Origin: Plasmodiophora brassicae
Lineage: Eukaryota > Endomyxa > Phytomyxea > Plasmodiophorida > Plasmodiophoridae
Assembly (NCBI GenBank): GCA_039704465.1
Contig: JASFAU010000004.1
Span: 1,364,001 to 1,428,000, forward strand
Direction of reading: 5' to 3'
Length of the DNA stretch: 64,000 bases
Shown here: positions 1-9,945 of the stretch, one piece after another
Layout: the number at the start of each line of letters is the position of its first letter
How positions within the stretch are numbered: position 1 is the stretch's first letter
Translations under genes and position numbers: made by a program
Notes under the pieces: generated by a model
Told to the model about the DNA's origin: nothing
The model's database searches: none
What the model saw: the letters and a program-made list of their open reading frames with translations, nothing else

Positions 1-370
1 AGTAACTCTTCTTCGACTTCCACACGAGAATGTCGCCGGAACTGATTCCCACCATCAGCGACTTCATCGCGTCGACAAGCAGATGGCATGTGCATGTTAA
101 CTGCCGCGTTATGAATCAGGCTCGGTCGAGGCAGGCGAACAGCGGAATAGAATGACCGACATGAGGCGCCTTGGTGCCGGGCTGCTTCGAGGCGATTGCT
201 GATGTGGAGAACGATTGTAGATGGGTCAGGGTCAGCGTCAACTCCATGGCGCACCAGTAATAACGACAAACTATAGTACTCGACGGCGATCGATTGATTT
301 GCAAACGCATGCATGCGTTGTTTTATCCTCAATGTAGACGTGAGACGACGACCGCGACCCGCTGGCCGGC
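1..370. other. Left-edge stretch with no gene resolved
   Basis: Short open frames run in from the left edge. One + frame over the first ~150 bases has plausible amino-acid content and could be the last exon of a gene outside the window, but there is no upstream sequence to test it. The rest should include the 3' untranslated region of the uL2 gene, which ends at 371. Confidence 0.3.
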
Positions 371-1135
371 TTAATCCTTGATCTTCTTCTTTCCGCGGAG
401 GCGACCAGTACGGCGGGCGGCAATAAGACCAACCTTCTGACCAGCCGGGGCATCCCGCCTGCAAGTCGACGGGTGACCAATGTGCTGGTGGTTACCACCA
501 CCGTGCGGGTGTTCAACCGGGTTCATGGCCACACCACGAACAACCGGCCAGCAGTTGCGCTTCGCCTTGTACTTGAAGTACGCGCGGCCGGCCTTCAGCA
601 TCGGCTTCTCGCAACGGCCACCGCCAGCGACGACACCGACGGTCGCACGGCAGTCCGAGTTGACGACCTTCTTGGAGCCAGACGGCAGGCGCAAGCGCGT
701 CTTGTTCTCTTCCGCGTTGTGCGAGATGATGGTGGCGTAGTTACCGGACGTACGCGCCAGCGTACCACGGTCGCCAGGGTTGCCTTCAACGTTGAAGACC
801 AGGGAACCTTCCGGCATCTCCTTCAGCGGCAGCACATTGCCGATCGTCAGCTGGGCCGTCTTGCCGCAGTAGATGAACATGCCCGAGTACATGCCTTCAG
901 CGGCGATGAACAGCTCCTTGTTCGTCTTGTATTTGTACGGGTGGCGGAACTCGACGCGGGCGAGAGGCGCACCACGGCCCGGGTCGTGGATGATCTCGCG
1001 GACGACGCCCTTCACGTATCCGTTCCGCTCGCTGTAATCAACGGAGCGCAGCTTGGCGGCGCCCTTGCGGTTCTTGACATGGGATTTGAAGATGCCGCCA
1101 GCGCCCTTACGCTGCCCACGAATCACGCGACCCAT
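371..1135 (-). CDS. RPL8: 60S ribosomal protein L8 (uL2)
   Basis: Universal large-subunit ribosomal protein that lies near the peptidyl-transferase centre. The protein is 254 residues and intronless. It starts at [13 protein letters not shown], the invariant start of eukaryotic uL2, so the in-frame ATG 21 codons upstream was not used. Hallmarks are [30 protein letters not shown] and VGVVAGGGR. The near-invariant loop [15 protein letters not shown] contains the histidine region linked to peptidyl transfer. The C-terminus [13 protein letters not shown] is typical. It is divergent from the PIG-F gene to its right. Identification is essentially certain from similarity along the whole length. Confidence 0.97.
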   Translation of the reverse strand: MGRVIRGQRKGAGGIFKSHVKNRKGAAKLRSVDYSERNGYVKGVVREIIHDPGRGAPLARVEFRHPYKYKTNKELFIAAEGMYSGMFIYCGKTAQLTIGNVLPLKEMPEGSLVFNVEGNPGDRGTLARTSGNYATIISHNAEENKTRLRLPSGSKKVVNSDCRATVGVVAGGGRCEKPMLKAGRAYFKYKAKRNCWPVVRGVAMNPVEHPHGGGNHQHIGHPSTCRRDAPAGQKVGLIAARRTGRLRGKKKIKD

Positions 1136-1855
1136 GGCGCCTTCACTATTTGGAGGTGGCCTTCCTCCCCGACACGGACTTCGCGGACACCGTAGCAAGT
1201 TTATACGGAACGCGCCCTAATAATCGCCAGTTGTGGAACCACGCCTCCGGCAATTGTGTATCTGAGCGAGTGCAGTGTAACTCAGGTCCCTTCCCGGCAG
1301 CGGTTGAAAACAATGATCGCGGTCGGTTCCGTGTCGAACGCGACAATGGATCGGGGCAAGAAATTTCGCATGGCTCGATCTGGCGACCATACACATTTCA
1401 ACATGAAGTATTTCGGGAGGTCCCGTCGAACGATTCGCCTGACTGGAGGCGGGGGCTATCAACAATGCGTCGTCTCAGCCGACAGCGCTGAAGCACATGC
1501 GTCGGGCGCCTTGATCAGCGCCGTCGATGAAGACTGTCATACGTTTTATCCGGATACTGCCGCGTTTCAGGGACCTCCGCCTCCGTTCGATCCATCAAAA
1601 ATATCGTCGTCCACCATTGCTGCTCCTCTAACGTACAGTAGTTGGGGCACCCCCATGTTCATCCGGTATCTTCGCCGAGCAAATGCACGCACGTACATCC
1701 ATTCCACCCACGGACGTCCGCTGTGCGATGCGTCCCTTCATTCGAAAGGACATCTGCAGCTGGAATTGCTTGTTTCCGTTCCGCGCCTCGTGTGGAGCAG
1801 CAGCTTCATTCAGACTGTGAGGTGCGAATTTGCGGTATCGCAGTTCGATTTTGGG
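1136..1855. other. Divergent intergenic region, uL2 / PIG-F
   Basis: About 720 bp between two divergent starts, presumably holding both promoters. A + frame runs open through most of it and joins PIG-F in frame, but its translation is low-complexity and unlike any PIG-F N-terminus, so I treat it as non-coding. No clear TATA box or repeat was seen. Confidence 0.4.
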
Positions 1856-2687
1856 ATGGCGACGTCGGTCCTGACGAGTACGCTGGTCGTGCTGCTGTGG
1901 GCTCTCTCCCTGACCGTTCTGGTCCTATCGCCGTCGGTCGGGTTCATCCCCAAGCCGTCGTCGCTGCAGGGCGATGAGGTGGACGATGACGGAACGGCTG
2001 CAGCAGCGTCGACGGCGAACAATGTGCTGGCGACGACGCCCACCGACACAGTTGTCGCTATGGCGGCAATGATTGCCATCAGTGTCCTGTGTTCCGTCTT
2101 GGTAGTCGTCTTGCATCAAAGGCACGTATTCGTGCTAGACACCGCGCGACGAGCTATTGGTGGTCTCGTCGTCGGCACAGGTCCAGTGGCGTCACGGATT
2201 CGTTTTGACGACGCATCGCTGAACCCGAATGCGACAGGTTTCATGTGGGTCGTGGTCGTCGTTTTAGGTGCGGCGCTTCTGGATAATATCTTATCGACAC
2301 TGCTCCTCTCTTGTTTGCTAGCGTCGTTGACTCTACTAATGCCCTCGCTCCTGTTCGGATTGCGAATCAAGGATTGGCAACGCGCTCTGGTGCTCTTCAA
2401 GTGAGTACTGAGCGCTCGTTCAAATTGGACTGCGTCTGATCAACCTGGATAGGTTCCAGACGTCTTTAGAGAGGATGACTGCGTTCACAACGTATGCGAC
2501 GCTGTTTGCGGCGTGGTGTTCCAGCCTGGCGCTGACGCTGGACTGGGACCGCGCCTGGCAAACGTACCCGGTTCCGATCGGGATAGCCGCTGTTCTGTCG
2601 TTCGCGGTCACATCCAGCACCATGCAGATCGTGCATTCAATCCTGGAGGTCACCGAAAGGACGCGAACCGGTCCCAAACGCGAATGA
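1856..2687 (+). CDS. PIGF: GPI anchor biosynthesis protein PIG-F / Gpi11
   Basis: Multi-spanning ER membrane protein that partners the ethanolamine-phosphate transferases (PIG-O, PIG-G) in late GPI-anchor assembly. Two exons, 1856-2400 and 2453-2687, flank a 52-nt GTGAGT...AG intron and give 259 residues, close to known PIG-F proteins. The diagnostic signature is in exon 2, where TYATLFAAWCSSLALTLDWD is followed by RAWQTYPVPIG; this matches the family's conserved W-(x)n-LDWDRxWQxxP segment. Exon 1 has several hydrophobic stretches with a low-complexity acidic/Ala loop between them. The start was set at the ATG just before the first membrane segment; upstream in-frame ATGs exist but look non-coding. 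Confidence 0.85.
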
Positions 2688-2932
2688 AACACGCCCATCT
2701 GGACCACGTAACTCCGTTCTTCGTCGTCGTACTTGTACGTGCGTTTGCAGCTGACGTGTCCAATGGATGGCCATCCGTCATGCCTCGACCGCTACTCGGC
2801 CTTGATTTAGTTCCTTCCTGAGTGCGAGTGGAAACGCGGCCGGTCGAACGGAGGAGCAGAGAGACCTATAACGACGTGCTCTCTCTTCGTACCTTCAGCA
2901 CTTGACTGGAATTGCATCGATCTGTTTTTATC

Positions 2933-3626
2933 TCAGCCGTGATGTCTTCCGTTGAAACAACGTAACACATCGATGAATCTTGTCTTAAGCTGGCGTACTT
3001 CCTGGTCCAGCGTGACGAGACGTTGATCATGGTCGGCCATCTCTTGATCGATCTTACGTGCGGTATACTCTTGAACTTCCGAGCTGATGGCCCTACTAGT
3101 CTTTTCCCTGATTTGGGAACAACTCAGCCATGGTCGCGGCGGTATATCCAAGGACAACAAACCTGCAACGGATGTCGTTCTCGAGGCGTTGAATCTCGTC
3201 CCGGACTACATCTCGTATTGCAGTGCTGTACGCTGCCAGTTCGCGAAACCGAGTGGATATTCGCCTTTCTAGCTCCTAGTGACAGGCGTCAATCGTTTGC
3301 GGGTCCCGATCTGCGTATATGTAGGAGAGACTACCTGAAGAACGTCGTCCACTTGGGATTTATCGCCAGCTCTCCCCTCGAGCTGCGTTAGTCGCTCTTC
3401 GACACGCCGGAAGCGCTCGTCGTATGATAACTTGAGCTTCTGTATGGCTACGTGTTCGCAGTCTTGGTGAGCGGCCGGAAACCCCTGACAGCACCATCAG
3501 GCATGGAAGACGGTCAGTTCACCGGCACGTCGTGTAAACCTTCTCCGACGCTCCTTGATGGCCCTCAGTATTGAGCGACCGTATCTCAGCGTATAGAGCA
3601 CTGATCTCCTTCGCCAGCTCCGCCAT
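2933..3626 (-). CDS. Small coiled-coil protein, four exons
   Basis: No family recognised. The exons 3626-3540, 3484-3335, 3275-3163 and 3107-2933 are separated by introns of 55, 59 and 55 nt with GT...AG ends, and they join in frame to give 174 residues from MAELAKEISALYAEIRSLN to FNGRHHG. The product is almost wholly charged and helical with heptad-like spacing (for example KLKLSYDERFRRVEERLTQL and LDQEVRQLKTRFIDVLRCF), and it has no signal peptide or membrane segment. Agreement of four frames over three short introns is good evidence that it is real. It could be a cytoskeletal or basal-body component, but nothing in the sequence proves that. Confidence 0.65.
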
Positions 3627-4587
3627 GACGGCGTTTCCGTTCGTCCGCCAACACGATCAGCCACCAGGTACCCGGGCGGCGATCGCCAGTGGCCAGCCGT
3701 ACCCGTTACTAAACATTAACACGACTGCCGTCGCTGTTGGTTCGCTGCTTTAAGCCCGCTTGATCAGCAAGCTGTCATGCGACGCGTTGGGCGACATCGT
3801 GTATCACTGTCGTTCCAGTCGACCGGGTTAGCTGAATTCAATGCTTTCTGCCGGCTCGGGACGATCATGTGGGCTTTGCACGGATCGATTAGCAGCCTGG
3901 ATAGCAGTAAATTGATCCGTGAACGGCTGATCACGAAGCAGGTTCGGGTGTCGAGCACATGAGACCTGCTTTCTGGACCGCTCCTCGCCTGCATTCGTGG
4001 CCCCTCCTGGCCCGGTCGGCATTTGCGGTCCTGTCCAATGTCATCATCGGTATCCGTTCGGAGTGCCAGCTGTAATTGTAATGGCGGAGGCGAATGCCGA
4101 TTATCGCTGCGATGATTTTCGCCTCCCTAATCGACGTAGGATGCATTGCGCTGACTCGTATAACATCACTGCATAAACTCGAACGACCGGCGCTATCCCG
4201 CACTTCATCATGTGCATGATCTGAATTTACTGTGATGCGGCCGGCATCATCGTCGTGTCGACCACGAACACGTGTGCAAACAGCGATTCGCCGTGTTTGA
4301 AATCAGCGGCGCCGCCCGGCCAACGCATTCTGCCATCCACCTGCAGGATGCCGTGTCGGTCGGGAATGGGCTCATTCGACTGGGCGGTGGGGCCACGTCG
4401 GGGGGCCAACGGCCACCCGGTCCCGGGTCCCGGGCAAAAAACCACATCCTGCGTTTTTTGGATCAGGTTTTGGCGGGGTTGGCATTGGTTTTTGGCGCGC
4501 GGGGGTCTTTGGGGGAGACGCCGTCGTGGGCAGGGAGCGTGCGTTCGGGGCCTCTCTGCGTCGCACCACGGGTGAACCAGAGGCACG
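3627..4587. other. Intergenic, no supported gene
   Basis: Nearly 1 kb between the coiled-coil gene and the CENP-A-like gene. Short frames on both strands show no recognisable protein and do not join across short introns. The last ~250 bp are very G+C-rich with runs of G and T and presumably include the promoter of the histone gene. Confidence 0.4.
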
Positions 4588-5178
4588 ATGGCTCGGACCA
4601 AGGCGAAAGCGACGCATAGGACACCGCGTAAGCATCCCCGGACGTCGCTGCTGGGCGGCAAGTCCCTGCCCGGCAAGAGGACGCCCGTTTCGGCGAAGAA
4701 GCTGCCGAAGAAGTCTGGTATGACTCCGTACATATATATCGGAGTGCTCTGTACGACGCCTGACTTGGCTGGCGTTTAGCTGGCACCCCCAAAGCTCAGG
4801 GTCATCGTTTCCGACCCGGGACACGGGCGCTGATGGAGATTCGCAAGTTCCAGAAGGGAACGGGACTCCTTATTCGAAAACTCCCATTTGCCCGTCTTGT
4901 AAGCGCTGCCTAGCAACGGGCTCATACGAGTGCCTTCCCAATGTATCTGATTTTCACCCGGTATGAAGGTGCGAGAAATAGCACAGGAACACTTCAGTGG
5001 AGGTGAAGAATGGCGGTGGCAGGGCGAGGCTCTGCTGGCGCTGCAAGAGGCGGCCGAGGCGTACCTGGTGCACCTGTTTGAAGACACAAACCTGTGCGCG
5101 ATTCACGCGAAACGCGTCACGATCATGCCAAGAGACATCCATCTGGCCCGGCGCATTCGAGGCTTGGGTCGAGCCTGA
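4588..5178 (+). CDS. CENPA: CENP-A-like centromeric histone H3 variant
   Basis: Centromere-marking histone H3 that replaces H3 in kinetochore nucleosomes. Exons 4588-4717, 4780-4898 and 4969-5178 give 152 residues. The histone fold is complete: [18 protein letters not shown], then VREIAQ, an enlarged loop 1, then [19 protein letters not shown], then [20 protein letters not shown]. Loop 1 ([14 protein letters not shown]) is about three residues longer than in canonical H3 and contains tryptophans; [16 protein letters not shown] and the RRIRGL terminus also match CENP-A rather than H3. The tail begins ARTK, so the K4 context of normal H3 is kept, but the rest is divergent and lacks the usual K9/K27 motifs. 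A divergent non-centromeric H3 is the alternative. Confidence 0.85.
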
Positions 5179-5389
5179 CCTGCCCTCTGGCTTTAAAGTC
5201 GGACTCTCGCGCACCGCTTCATGGAACCCTCCGACTGTCGAAACTAATACAACAACCCGTTTGCTTCCGAAACAGGGTACATAGCTGGGCGTTTCTGACA
5301 TCGGCGCCATGATGAGGTACAGAGAAAATCGGGGAGATAGAAGGCGTCTAGAATGTACATAGGTAGGTGCGGTACAACTATTGCGAGCT

Positions 5390-6073
5390 TTAGAGGCCGA
5401 GAAAGGTAATGTTCACCAGAACAAGTGCCATGTCGGTAAAGATGACGGTAGCGCCCGCGATGTGTTCGTCGCTGGCGAAGAACTGTTTCGCGCGCCATAC
5501 ATCCTGACACAGAAGGAGCAGAAACAGGACTGCCCCGGATACGGCACAGATGACACGAACGCCCGGCACTCTGTACAAGACGCTCACGATGATGGACGAA
5601 GCGTACGCGATGAGAACCACCATTATCCAGAGGACTACGCGTTCGCTATTCGGTTGGGAGCTGAGCGACCACATGACGACACCGATTACGATGATCATGG
5701 TGACGATGAAGGCTTGCAGGAACCATTCGGCCTTGGCTCGTGCACTGACCGTGGCGCACCATGCCGTCAAGATTGTGGCTGCCGCTACAGTAAACAGCGC
5801 GAATCGCGTTCGATTCGCTGGAGATTGCGGAGAGAACACGATAGCCAGGTAGCTGAATACACCCACAAACAGACAGACAAGACAAATCACCAGCATATGT
5901 GACGCAAAGAAGCGTCGCACATCCTCAACAAATATCACAGGAGCCACTTCCGCAGCAACGATCCAGACCTGCGCCACAACCAGACCGAATATTCGTCGCA
6001 GCAAACCACCACGGTCGTTGACCAACGCGGCAACAGCCGCCTGCACAACCGGGTCGTCAGCCTGGCTCGACAT
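5390..6073 (-). CDS. BAX inhibitor-1 / TMBIM family membrane protein
   Basis: Multi-spanning membrane protein of the BI-1/lifeguard family, whose members conduct or regulate Ca2+ leak from the ER or Golgi and dampen cell death. Single exon, 227 residues. A short cytosolic N-terminus carrying an acidic/arginine-rich start leads into about seven hydrophobic segments. Residues such as TRFALFTVAAATILTAW and the acidic residue-containing last segments fit the Bax1-I fold. The short polar C-terminus after VNITFLGL is consistent with the lifeguard branch. Which paralogue it represents cannot be decided here. It is convergent with the histone gene. Confidence 0.75.
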   Translation of the reverse strand: MSSQADDPVVQAAVAALVNDRGGLLRRIFGLVVAQVWIVAAEVAPVIFVEDVRRFFASHMLVICLVCLFVGVFSYLAIVFSPQSPANRTRFALFTVAAATILTAWCATVSARAKAEWFLQAFIVTMIIVIGVVMWSLSSQPNSERVVLWIMVVLIAYASSIIVSVLYRVPGVRVICAVSGAVLFLLLLCQDVWRAKQFFASDEHIAGATVIFTDMALVLVNITFLGL

Positions 6074-6281
6074 ATATACGCACTACCGGTAGGTAGGCGA
6101 CGACTCGGTCGGAGGTTGTTCTGCGGTTGAATCGTTTGGACAATACACGTGGTGCGATCGTTCGCTATTACAATAACGCATGGATGAGTGCACAGCGTAT
6201 ATACTTGCAGGCGGACAGGAATAGGTACTGCCCGCGGTAGGTAGTTGCGCGCTGCCTGCGGCATTCAGCATTCGTCGTCGA

Positions 6282-9200
6282 ATGGATTGGGACGACTACT
6301 ACGACGGTTTCGATGACGACTTCGACGTCCATGTCCGGGACTCGCGCCGGTTCGTCGACGTCGCCAAGCGGCAGGCGCACTGCCGCAAGTGTCGCGCGCC
6401 GATCCTGAAGGGGTCCATGCGCGTCGGCGAGCCGTACATGAGCCAGTGGGGCGTGGCGAGCCAGTACGCAGGTCGCGCGCCGATGCCGGTGAAACATGGT
6501 GTCTGATTCCGACGACAGGTACTACCATTTGCAATGCTCGCCGGTGGCCTGGACGTCCTCGAAGGCGTCGCGCCTTGTTCTGCGCGGGCTAACGGCTGAG
6601 CAGCGTGACGTGATCGACGATCTGAAATCGGGTCGGAATCCCGCGGGCGTCGTCGGCGAATCTCTTGTGGACGACGATCTGTCGCGCTCCGCTGCCGATA
6701 TTCTTGCTGACTTCGACCGCCATGCGAACATGATGATGGACCCGACGAACCGTGTGTCCCCGGGCGAATACCGAGAGGCGCACGAGACCGTGATTTGCAC
6801 GTGTCCTGGCACGATCACTGGGATACAACACTACTCTGGCGTTGCGCATCCAGGCGAACATGTTTACCTGGTTCGAGAACCCGACAATCCTTATGATCGC
6901 AACGCGATCGCCATTCACAATGTGGAGAACGCCAAGGTCGGGCATCTGCGGCGTCAACAGGCTGCCGTCCTCGCGCCGATCCTCGACGACCCGTCCGAGC
7001 ATTGGGCGACTCGCGTCGAGGCGTCGATCAGCAGCAGGGGATCGGCATATAATCAGTCGTGCGTGTTAACGTTTGTCAACATTCCCGAGGCGGCGACCCC
7101 GATTCTGACCATTCTCCGACGCGGTCAGTTCACTATGGGCGCGGGCGACATGACGCCGTCGGCCGAGGTCGCTTTCAAGGAGTCTGTTCGTTCTCAGGCC
7201 GACCTTGACGCCATGTTCGAGGAAGCACTCAAGGCCAACGCATCGATTGAGCCGTTACCCGCGACGGATCTGTCGCGTGTGCTCGCCTGCCTCAACATCA
7301 AGTTGTTCGATTACCAGGAACGGGGCCTTCACTGGATGTTACGGCGCGAGACCTGTCACGACGCGTTGCCTGCCCTGTGGGAACAGCGCGTCGAAAACGG
7401 CCAACAGGTCTACTATAACGGCGTCGTGAACGCGTCTTATCGATCGAGGCCTGCTGCGGTTCTTGGCGGCCTCCTTTGTGACGATGTACGTCATTGCAAT
7501 CGTAGCCTGATTTCCCCAACTGATGGTATCGGTACAGATGGGACTCGGAAAGACAATCCAGGTCATCGCCTTGGTCTTGCTGCACTCGAACAGTGGTCTG
7601 CGAAAACGGATCTCAAAGCATCTTGGAGCTGCACCCGTCCCTGTAAAACCAGAGCCAGCAAGCTCGAGTGGAGACGTCAGACGTGTTATCGAATCCATGC
7701 GTGTCGTCGATCTTCGGGACCTCCTTCGAACGAAGGGTCTGTCCGCCTCTGGTAACAAGAAGGTTCTGATCGAACGGCTTATCGAGAACGGAGTTCATCC
7801 TGATATCGAGGAGTCGCAACCGGCGGTATCGTCTCCTGCGAATGATGTCAAGGCGGACAATAATGGGCCTTCAGCGACGCTGATCGTCTGCCCAACAAGC
7901 GTCCTCAGCAACTGGGAGCTTCAGATTGCGTCCCACGTTCGTGACGAGATCAACATTAAGGTCCACGTCCACCATGGCGCGCAGCGGTGCTCTGATACAG
8001 CGTTCCTGAGCAAGTTCGACATCGGTTCGTATTACGATATCGGTTCGCACCTCTGTACTGCCCTGGATCATTGAAATTGCTGTGGTAGTGCTGACAACGT
8101 ATGGGACTCTAGCTGCTGAATTTCGTTCCCGTGAGAAGGGCGCGTCCGGCTCCAAGAAACGAGGCCGGGACGAAGGACTTCTCGCTGTGTCCTGGAGACG
8201 AGTCGTTCTCGATGAGGCGCACGTCATCCGAAACAGAACGAACCAGTCGCACAAGGCTTGCCGGGCGCTGGATGCCCAGTTCCGCTGGGCGTTGACTGGG
8301 ACGCCGTTGTTTAACTCGGCCGACGACGTCCAGTCGTTGTTTGCGTTCCTCCGTTTGCCTCCAGTCGACGATTACTCCATTTGGCGAACGCGAATTGGTC
8401 GTCCCGTTTCTTCAATGGGATCACCGCAGGCGATGGCACTACTTCGCGTTCTGTTCCAGGCTGTATGCCTGCGCCGCTTGAAGTCGACTGTGAATTCTGA
8501 CCTACCGCCCATAACTGTCGAGGAGCATTCGCTGGTCCTAGGGTCGAAGCAACGAGAGCTGTATGACCTGCTGGAGCGGGCATCGCGGATGGCATTTGAC
8601 ATTGCGCTTCGAGTGGGCGATGACTTCGTCCTGAGCAACTATGCTGCCGTTCTCGAGTCGATGCTGCGCTTGAGGCAGATGTGTTGCAGCGCCTCAATGG
8701 TCACAGAAGAACGCCTGCAACGAGCTCGAGACCTGATCGCATTGGTTGATCGCACGTCCAAGTCATCTGAGTTGACCAAGGAGGACGCAGAGAAGCTCTT
8801 CAACAAGATGAAGTCGTTGCTGAGCGAAGAAGACCCCACTGAATGTGCTATCTGTCTGGAAAGTCTTGAACCCGAATCGGCCCGTATCATTCGCGGGTGT
8901 ATGCATTGCTTCTGCGAAGCGTGCCTTCACAACCTGCTCAGTAGCGATACACGGTGCCCGCTATGCCGTGGCGAGTTCTCTGAGAAAGACGTCGTCGGCT
9001 TCTCAACTCTGTCCGCCACATCCAACGGTTCTGCCATCGCTGACGAACCCGCTGATAAAGCTGAAGAAGGCGGAGACGCGGAGGTCCCGGCTAAGGTCAG
9101 CGCGCTGCTTCAGCTGGTGAAGGCATTGCCGAATGACGAGCGCATCGTCGTCTTCTCCCAGGTAAGCACTGTCTGTGTCACCGTCCGTCGGCGATCGCTC

Positions 9201-9786
9201 ACGAGCGCAACGGCCAGTTCACATCGTTCCTGGACATCATTGCGAAGTACTTGGACGACGCGGGCGTTTCGTATGATCTCCTGGTTGGTTCCATGGGCCA
9301 TAATGCTCGCAAGAGCGTTGTGGCGCGCTTCCAACAAGAAGACGGAGGCCCGACGGCCCTGCTCGTCTCCATGAGTGCAGCCGGAACGGGGCTCAGTTTC
9401 ACCCGGGCGTCTACCGTTGTCATCATGGACCGTACGTTTCATTCTAGTCGTTGTCGCTATGTACACTTGGAACTGATGATGCGTTTGCCAGCGTGGTGGA
9501 ACGCAATGGTTGAGAACCAGGTCTGTATTGTTTGCTCGTCCACGAATGCTGTAGTTGCTAACATATATACATTGCGCAGGCCATCGATCGGCTACATCGG
9601 CTCGGGCAGACTCGGCCAGTTCGCGTCGTCCGATACGTCATCAAGGGCTCGATCGAGGAACGCGTCATCCAGATCCAGGAACAGAAGAAGGAGCTCTGCA
9701 CCAACCTGTTCCGCAGACCAAACCGCACGGAGGCTCGTGCGGCGCGCCTTCACGACCTGCGCGCCATCTTCGCTCGCCCGGGTTGA
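6282..9786 (+). CDS. HLTF: HLTF/Rad5-like SNF2 translocase with PARP finger, HIRAN, SAP and RING
   Basis: Post-replication-repair DNA translocase and E3 ubiquitin ligase that remodels stalled forks and polyubiquitinates PCNA. Seven exons (6282-6463, 6519-7485, 7538-8024, 8089-9161, 9218-9431, 9492-9520, 9580-9786) give 1052 residues. Domain order: PARP-type zinc finger (~20-75; HCRKC ... YYHLQC), HIRAN (~165-245), SNF2 helicase (LFDYQERGLHWM ~322, MGLGKT ~384), a SAP motif (~433-468; VVDLRDLLRTKGL) inserted before LIVCPTSVLSNW, VVLDEAH (~583), a C3HC4 RING (~798-840) and helicase C (~895-1010; AIDRLHRLGQTRPV). The HIRAN-SNF2-RING core defines HLTF/Rad5. The two added domains are not part of the family I know. 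The 55-nt first intron restores the PARP-finger frame; exon 6 has only 29 nt. Confidence 0.93.
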
Positions 9787-9945
9787 CCCCGGAGCGTTCG
9801 GCTTAAACGTATCGTCTGTTGTTTAAACATGGCAGTTCTACATAGCTGCCCATGGACCGTGTGTGGCCGGCCACCTGGGCCCAGTCGGACATTTGTGCGT
9901 CGCGGACTACACGGTTGGCTGGCGGCACGGGCGTCGCATATCGCG

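Noticed and set aside
473..1195. 240-codon + frame opposite the uL2 gene
   Set aside because: Antisense shadow of a highly biased ribosomal-protein gene; no protein similarity.
1256..1855. 200-codon in-frame extension upstream of PIG-F
   Set aside because: Low-complexity translation without membrane segments or PIG-F similarity; more likely 5' untranslated sequence and promoter.
6464..6518. A 20-nt 'intron' or frameshift after the HLTF first exon
   Set aside because: A normal 55-nt intron starting at an earlier GTACGC donor restores the PARP finger, so no frameshift is needed.
7486..8088. Small tandem duplication ATCGGTTCG..ATATCGGTTCG at 8021-8050 as a regulatory repeat
   Set aside because: Lies at the start of an HLTF intron and is too short to interpret.
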